Shown: positions 60,106 through 64,000 of the stretch, one piece after another | How positions within the stretch are numbered: position 1 is the stretch's first letter | Layout of the letters: each line of letters starts with the position of its first letter | NCBI GenBank assembly: GCA_902798835.1 | Contig: CADBYN010000004.1 | Location: 1 to 64,000 of the forward strand | DNA length: 64,000 bases | From: Candidatus Avelusimicrobium bubulum | GTDB taxonomy: Bacteria > Elusimicrobiota > Elusimicrobia > Elusimicrobiales > Elusimicrobiaceae | Direction of reading: 5' to 3' | The notes under the pieces: generated by a model | What the model saw: the letters and a program-made list of their open reading frames with translations, nothing else | Told to the model about the DNA's origin: nothing | Databases searched by the model: none | Translations under genes and position numbers: made by a program

Positions 60106-60276
60106 GGTGTTGCGTTAGGACTCGAAAGCCGCAGCGTTGTACGAGTTTTGCCACAGGCAAAGGCGAGTACCGCGAGGCGGGGTCGCGAGCGGCGAGGGTC
60201 AACGAGCCGACTTGTGACCGAGTCCCGGTGGTGTTGCGTTAGGACTCGAAAGCCGCAGCGTTGTACGAGTTTTGCC
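60106..60276. repeat. Pair of 47-bp direct repeats, 124 bp apart
   Basis: Copies at 60106-60152 and 60230-60276 are identical (core GTGTTGCGTTAGGACTCGAA ... GTACGAGTTTTGCC). Between them is a G+C-rich stretch of 77 bp with several GCGAG and CGAGCC motifs. A small dyad AACACCCA-CTGC-TGGGTGTT precedes the first copy and overlaps it (60091-60110). The 230 bp between the tRNA terminator and the nitroreductase hold nothing coding that I trust. Confidence 0.9.
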
Positions 60277-60298
60277 GAGTACTTGCTTAAGATCCCCC

Positions 60299-60904
60299 TT
60301 ACGGGCACGCTACATGCACGCGCTGTTCAATGGGTAAGAACGTTTTGTCCGGTGCGTGTTCCGATAGCGCTACCCCAAAGGGCATTTGCGCAATCAACTT
60401 CCAATCCAACGGTATGTGGAATTGCCGGTGCACTTCCCAATCAATAAGCGGATTATAATGTTGCAAGCTGGCCCCCATCCCGTTTTCGGCTAGTGCGCTC
60501 CACACGGCAAACTCGGTCATAGCGTTGGCCTGATACGCCCAGCGCGGGAAATTATCTTTGTACGCCGGGAATTGCGCCTGCAAACTTTCCACCACGCTCC
60601 AATCTTCAAAGAATAAAATCGTGCCGTATGCCGCCGCGAAAGACGCCAATTTTTCCTCGGTCGGGACAAATTTCTCCGGCGGAATAATTGCTTGCAATTC
60701 GTGCTTAACAATCTGCCAAAACTGCCTGTGACGCGCGTCGCACAATAGCACCATGCGCGAGCTTTGGCTATTAAACGGGCTGGGCGTATGCAACACGCAC
60801 GTTTGCAGCAGTTTGACCAGTTCCTCTTTGGGCAGCGTACTTTTATTGGTAAGATCATAGCGGCTGCGGCGCAGTTTGATTAGGTCCAAAAATTCGTGTT
60901 TCAT
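60299..60904 (-). CDS. Nitroreductase family protein
   Basis: 201 residues. The pattern LRRSRYDLTNKSTLPKEELV (flavin-binding Arg), APSPFNSQSS-like TPSPFNSQSSRMVLLC, and the late WSALAENGMGASLQHYNPLI fit the FMN-dependent nitroreductase family, close to the fungal Frm2/Hbn1 and bacterial YodC-like branch. These enzymes reduce nitro or quinone compounds with NAD(P)H; the substrate here is not known. The gene stands alone with a good promoter and an AAGGAGG site. Confidence 0.88.
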   Translation of the reverse strand: MKHEFLDLIKLRRSRYDLTNKSTLPKEELVKLLQTCVLHTPSPFNSQSSRMVLLCDARHRQFWQIVKHELQAIIPPEKFVPTEEKLASFAAAYGTILFFEDWSVVESLQAQFPAYKDNFPRWAYQANAMTEFAVWSALAENGMGASLQHYNPLIDWEVHRQFHIPLDWKLIAQMPFGVALSEHAPDKTFLPIEQRVHVACP

Positions 60905-60931
60905 AATTTTCCCCTCCTTGTGTGTAGAGTA

Positions 60932-60960
60932 GGATAGGAGTTTTAGTTTTCCCCGTCAAG
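60932..60960 (-). promoter_or_regulatory. Promoter of the nitroreductase gene
   Basis: Minus strand: TTGACG (60960-60955), 17-nt spacer, TATCCT (60937-60932). It lies 28 nt before the ATG at 60904. Confidence 0.75.
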
Positions 60961-61000
60961 CACGAAAAATTGATTAGATAGCGCCGCGATAAAACAAAAT

Positions 61001-61089
61001 CTCATCCCGAGGGGTCGTTGCTCAGGATCTTCGATGCTCGTTGTTTCTGAAGTGGTGTAGATTCCCGGTTACGGCCCGCGGGAATGACA
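61001..61089 (-). repeat. Second, diverged copy of the palindromic repeat element
   Basis: Reads CTCATCCCGAGG at one end and CCCGCGGGAATGAC at the other. It aligns with the complement of the element at 39079..39165, with shared GGATCT, CTTGT/TCGTTGTTT and GGTG-GATTCCCG segments, but with many changes. It lies in non-coding DNA between the nitroreductase and tRNA-Arg. Confidence 0.65.
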
Positions 61090-61191
61090 CATTAATTTAC
61101 CTAGTGAACAACAACGGTCTGGGTTTTCAATGAAAAATGCCCTAATTCTAGGCGCGAACGAAGATTTACCAAGTTTTCAGATTTGCGCCTA

Positions 61192-61272
61192 GGTAAGGCC
61201 GCAAGTTGAACGTGGCGTACGTCTGCAAGACAACGCGCAGCGTTGCAGGTACGCGAGTGAAAGTCGGCCTTA
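61192..61272. other. Nested hairpin in the gap before tRNA-Arg
   Basis: AAGGCCG pairs with CGGCCTT at the ends; inside, GCGTAC pairs with GTACGC, CTGCAA with TTGCAG, and CGC with GCG round GCA. The same arms follow a CCTAGGCGC/GCGCCTAGG pair (near 61149-61187). Could be a structured RNA, or a remnant of a repeat. The gap 60961-61315 holds no gene that I can support. Confidence 0.5.
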
Positions 61273-61315
61273 GATAGGCCAAATGTGGAAACCGCAACTT
61301 TGAAAGAAAAAACTC

Positions 61316-61389
61316 TACCCCCGGCGGGAGTTGAACTCGCAACCTCTTCCTTAGGACGGAATCGCTCTATCCAATTGAGCTACGGGGGC
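61316..61389 (-). tRNA. tRNA-Arg (anticodon CCT)
   Basis: Acceptor GCCCCCG with CGGGGGT (one G-T pair), D-arm GCTCAATTGGATAGAGC, anticodon loop GTCCTAA (CCT), T-loop TTCAACT. The T-stem has an A-C mismatch and the anticodon stem an A-G at its end, so folding is a little imperfect. CCA is not encoded. It lies only 5 bp past the stop of the sigma-factor gene on the same strand and may be cotranscribed with it. Confidence 0.88.
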
Positions 61390-61394
61390 GTAAA

Positions 61395-62516
61395 TTAACG
61401 TCTTTTGGCGGTTTTTTTGGCTGCCGGCTTGGCCGTTGATTTTTTAGCGGCTTTCTTAGCTGCGGCTTTCTTAGCTGCGGATTTTTTGGGACCGGCTTTT
61501 TTATCGCGGGCTTGCGCGGCTTTTTTCTTGGCCATTTGTTTCTTGGCCTGCTCTACTTTGTGGCGGATGAATTTAGCCAAGGGGCTTTCTTCTTCGTCGC
61601 CCAAGATATTGGTGGTAACTTGCTTACGCAAGTCAATATGGAATTTGGTGGTGCGGTAATTTTCTTCTTTCTCTTCCACATCAAAAATACCCGCGCGCAG
61701 CGCAGCTTGGCGCAAAATGCGTATAGCGCGGTCTTCGATTTGGCGCACCCGCTCGCGCGAGAGACCCATAATGTCAGCTACTTCGCCCAAGGTTTTGGGG
61801 GTATTGTCGTCCAGCCCGTAGCGCAACCCGATGACAGTGCGGTCGCGCTCGTCCAAATTATCCAGGCTTTCTTTCAAATTGGTTTGGCCTTCGCTATTGA
61901 CAAATACGTCGTGCGGGTTGCCTTTTCCGTCGTCGCTGATCATTTCTTCCAGCGTCATTTCGTCTTCTTCGCCTACGATGGCGGTAAGTGAATCCACCCC
62001 GTGGGCCGCATCCAACGTCTCGATGATTGTTTTTACTTGGCGGGCGGTTAAATTCAGTTCGTCGGCCATTTCCCGCAAAGACGGGTCGCGCCCGTTTACT
62101 TCTTTAAGTTCGTTCCACGCGCGAAACCATTTTTTAAGTTTCAGCCACGCGTGCGAGGGAATTTTAATTGTGCCGGATTGTTCTTCGATAAACTTGCGGA
62201 TATATTGTTCAATCCAGTAAATCGCATAGGTAGAGAAACGATACCCTTTTTGCGGATCAAAGCGCTCGATGGCTTGCATCAGCCCCAAGTTTCCTTCTTC
62301 TACTAAGTCCATCAGTTCCATGCCGGGGCGCAAAAACCGTTTTGCCGTAGGAATGACCAAACGCAGGTGCATTTCCATTACGCGTTGCTTGGCTTGCGCG
62401 TCGCCTTTTTTTACCCGTTTCCACAACTTGGCCATTTCTTCGCGGTCGATTTCCTTGGAGAGCTGGCTTAAATTTTTAAAATATTCACTGGCACTATCTA
62501 GTTCTGTGTAATCCAT
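61395..62516 (-). CDS. rpoD: Sigma-70 family factor with histone-like C-terminal tail
   Basis: 373 residues. Region 2 is clear (AKQRVMEMHLRLVIPTAKRF, LVEEGNLGLMQAIERFDPQK, GYRFSTYAIYWIEQYIRKFI), then region 3 and region 4.2 (TLGEVADIMGLSRERVRQIE). Region 1.1 is absent. In the -10 recognition helix the usual WWIRQAIT reads YWIEQYIR: Gln stays, but Arg to Glu, Ala to Tyr and Thr to Arg differ. Residues 310-373 form a Lys/Ala tail (KKSAAKKAAAKKAAKKSTAK) like histone H1. I take it for the main sigma factor of the cell or a close group 2 relative; the gene symbol is by likeness only. Confidence 0.85.
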   Translation of the reverse strand: MDYTELDSASEYFKNLSQLSKEIDREEMAKLWKRVKKGDAQAKQRVMEMHLRLVIPTAKRFLRPGMELMDLVEEGNLGLMQAIERFDPQKGYRFSTYAIYWIEQYIRKFIEEQSGTIKIPSHAWLKLKKWFRAWNELKEVNGRDPSLREMADELNLTARQVKTIIETLDAAHGVDSLTAIVGEEDEMTLEEMISDDGKGNPHDVFVNSEGQTNLKESLDNLDERDRTVIGLRYGLDDNTPKTLGEVADIMGLSRERVRQIEDRAIRILRQAALRAGIFDVEEKEENYRTTKFHIDLRKQVTTNILGDEEESPLAKFIRHKVEQAKKQMAKKKAAQARDKKAGPKKSAAKKAAAKKAAKKSTAKPAAKKTAKRR

Positions 62517-62525
62517 AGTAGTATT

Positions 62526-62534
62526 ATCCTAGCA
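62526..62534 (-). promoter_or_regulatory. Extended -10 promoter of the sigma-factor gene
   Basis: Minus strand TGCTAGGAT with 9 nt between it and the ATG at 62516. The message would have a leader of a few nucleotides at most, without room for a ribosome site. Confidence 0.45.
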
Positions 62535-62546
62535 AATTAAAAGCAA

Positions 62547-63737
62547 CTATTTCTTAAGTTGCTCAAGCGCTTTGGCAAGCACTTGTTTTGCATCCCCCAC
62601 AAAAGCATATTTGCACATATTGAAAATAGGTGCGTTGGCATCTTTGTTGATGCCGATAATCACTTCACTATGCTCAATTCCCACGGTGTGCTGCACCGCG
62701 CCGGAAATTCCACACGCGATGTAGAGTTTGCTGGAAATTGTCACGCCGCTTTGGCCGATTTGGTTTTCTTTGGGTTGCAGTCCCATATCAATCGCCGCAC
62801 GGGAAGCCCCCACCTTGCCGCCGAGTTTAGCGGCTAACTTATTAAGCAAATCAAACCCCGCCTGGTCTTTCATCCCGCGTCCACCGGCAAGAACGACTTC
62901 GGCTTCGTCCAACTGTTGCGCGGTAGATACCGGGTCCATGTGTGTTTGCAGTACGCGCACCTTACCGGCTTCCACCGGCACGGGGATCGTCTCGCTAATC
63001 AGTTGCGCCATGCGTCCGGCGGTGGTAACCACTTTCTTAAACACATTGGGGCGCACGGTGGCCATTTGCGGGCGGTAACCCGGGCATTTGATATCAGCTA
63101 AAATGTTTCCGCCAAAGGCCGGGCGGGTTTGAATTAAATTGCCCTCTTTGACAGACAAGTTGGTACAGTCGGCCGTTAAACCCACAAAGAGTTCCGAAGA
63201 AATACGCGGGGATAAATCGCGCCCGATATACGTAGACGGAAACAACACCGCGCTGGGCGTATATTTTTTGATGAGCGTAACCATCGCGTTGGCATACGCG
63301 AGCGTATTGTACGTATGATACGCCGGGGAGCTGACGGCATAAATTTTATCGGTACCGTATTGCGAAAGTTCCGGCGCGTAGTTTTCTACATCCTCGCCGA
63401 TAACCACCGCGCAAAGTTCCTCGCCTAATTGGTCGGCCAGTTCGCGCCCTTTGGATAGAAGTTCAAACCCCACCGGGCGTACTTTTTGCGTATGTCCGTC
63501 GTCGCTGATTTCAATAAACACCCACACGCCTTTGTAGGCGGAAATATCTTTTTTTACCGCCGGGGTCGTAGCCGCCGGCAAGCAAAGCGCATGCATCGGG
63601 CACACGCTCACGCACGAGCCGCACATCGTACACGCGGCCGAGGCCGTCGCTTTTCCGCCCACTACGGAGAGTGCCCCAAACGGACAAGCAGAAACACATT
63701 TGCCACATCCTACACAATTTTGAGCAATTTGAATCAT
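62547..63737 (-). CDS. etfA: Electron transfer flavoprotein alpha subunit with ferredoxin domain
   Basis: 396 residues. The N-terminal 60 residues are a two-cluster ferredoxin (CVGCGKCVSACPFGAL and CTMCGSCVSVCPMHAL, two CxxCxxCxxxC motifs). The rest is EtfA: residues about 70-240 the alpha domain (SDDGHTQKVRPVGFELLSKG), then the FAD domain with VVLAGGRGMKD, ASRAAIDMGLQPKENQIGQS, GVTISSKLYIACGISGAVQH and GINKDANAPIF. Forms with added ferredoxin occur in anaerobes and pass electrons between NADH, ferredoxin and acyl-CoA or lactate dehydrogenases, often by bifurcation. Overlaps the etfB stop by 4 nt. Confidence 0.95.
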   Translation of the reverse strand: MIQIAQNCVGCGKCVSACPFGALSVVGGKATASAACTMCGSCVSVCPMHALCLPAATTPAVKKDISAYKGVWVFIEISDDGHTQKVRPVGFELLSKGRELADQLGEELCAVVIGEDVENYAPELSQYGTDKIYAVSSPAYHTYNTLAYANAMVTLIKKYTPSAVLFPSTYIGRDLSPRISSELFVGLTADCTNLSVKEGNLIQTRPAFGGNILADIKCPGYRPQMATVRPNVFKKVVTTAGRMAQLISETIPVPVEAGKVRVLQTHMDPVSTAQQLDEAEVVLAGGRGMKDQAGFDLLNKLAAKLGGKVGASRAAIDMGLQPKENQIGQSGVTISSKLYIACGISGAVQHTVGIEHSEVIIGINKDANAPIFNMCKYAFVGDAKQVLAKALEQLKK

Positions 63738-64000
63738 TTGACAAAACTCTCCCTTTTCAAAATTTCCACCAGCTTGTTAGCTAGTTCCACCGAAGTGCCG
63801 GTAAACACTTCGCCTTTGGGGCGCCCGGCCGGCGGGAAGATGCGGTCCACCCGCGTGGGCGAACCGTTTAGCCCCAGCTTACTCGGGTCCGCGCCGATAT
63901 CGGCCGCGGTCCACGTGGCGGTAGGTTTTGCTTGCGCGTTGTGCGCCGCTAAGAACGAAGGATACTTTGGCGCGTAATCTACCGGCATGGTCATGGTGAC
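63734..64000 (-). CDS. etfB: Electron transfer flavoprotein beta subunit, C-terminal part
   Basis: The last 88 residues of a gene that runs off the right edge. TWTAADIGADPSKLGLNGSP followed by TRVDRIF and a closing GTSVELANKLVEILKRE are typical of the EtfB end. The stop overlaps the etfA start (ATGA), the normal order etfB-etfA. The nucleotide-binding part lies outside the window. Confidence 0.92.
   Translation of the reverse strand, partial: VTMTMPVDYAPKYPSFLAAHNAQAKPTATWTAADIGADPSKLGLNGSPTRVDRIFPPAGRPKGEVFTGTSVELANKLVEILKRESFVK

Overview
This window looks like a chromosomal segment of a Gram-negative, free-living or gut bacterium of about 50% G+C. My best guess is the phylum Elusimicrobiota. 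That guess rests on two type IV prepilins whose N-termini (GFTLIELLVVVLIIGIL...) look like the large pilin family of Elusimicrobium, and on the mix of housekeeping genes; no database was searched. Murein-activator, FtsX and outer-membrane-porin-like genes, and the absence of phage or plasmid functions, point to an ordinary diderm chromosome.

Region 1 (1-26.8 kb, all minus strand, read from high to low coordinates) is a large Tad/Flp pilus locus. It starts at a good promoter near 26.75 kb. In order it carries a giant secreted protein with FlgD-Ig-like repeats (in two frames), a PorV-like outer-membrane protein, two Flp pilins, TadE, CpaB, a very short secretin, a CpaE-CpaF fusion ATPase, TadB, TadC, a TPR protein, a HAMP sensor protein, a small membrane protein and a thioredoxin-fold protein. 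These are followed by a membrane histidine kinase (in two frames), a REC-histidine kinase hybrid and a NarL-type regulator. A third Flp pilin of only 58 residues comes next, then a TadG-like and a second TadE-like protein. Two unrecognised membrane proteins follow from their own canonical promoter. The start of an AtuA-like gene lies at the left edge.

Region 2 (26.8-38.7 kb, minus strand) reads as one tight operon: site-2 protease, trpS, scpA, scpB, glgA, ftsX, envC-like, ctpA, tsaD (broken), an ABC-type solute-binding protein without signal peptide, and a GAF-GGDEF diguanylate cyclase. The last two are 2 bp apart.

Region 3 (38.7-44 kb) holds a strongly structured leader in front of a type IV prepilin. 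The prepilin's leader peptide contains an in-frame 87-bp palindromic repeat. Beyond it are ruvC-yebC, a second prepilin, tRNA-Arg(TCG), a CpXC protein with cca, and an orphan promoter/operator between convergent genes.

Region 4 (44-57.6 kb, minus strand) is cell-wall, translation and replication housekeeping: trxA, polA, coaE, rho, rpmE, prfA, prmC, murA, folC, a long coiled-coil protein, ddl and a small membrane protein. Region 5 (57.7-64 kb) has a plus-strand operon (YwqK/MORN protein, ispE, spoVG, tRNA-Gln), then repeats, a nitroreductase, tRNA-Arg(CCT), a primary-type sigma factor with a histone-like tail, and etfA (with ferredoxin domain) plus the end of etfB.

Themes: four genes are interrupted by frameshifts or small deletions (histidine kinase, cpaEF repeat tail, giant FlgD-Ig protein, tsaD). 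They are either assembly errors or real lesions. Several promoters share an extended -10 of the form TGCTANNAT/TGCTANACT, and the window's sigma factor has changed residues in region 2.4. The best candidates for new biology are the composite Tad/giant-protein/PorV/two-component locus, the solute-binding-protein/diguanylate-cyclase pair, the structured prepilin leader, and the in-frame palindromic element.
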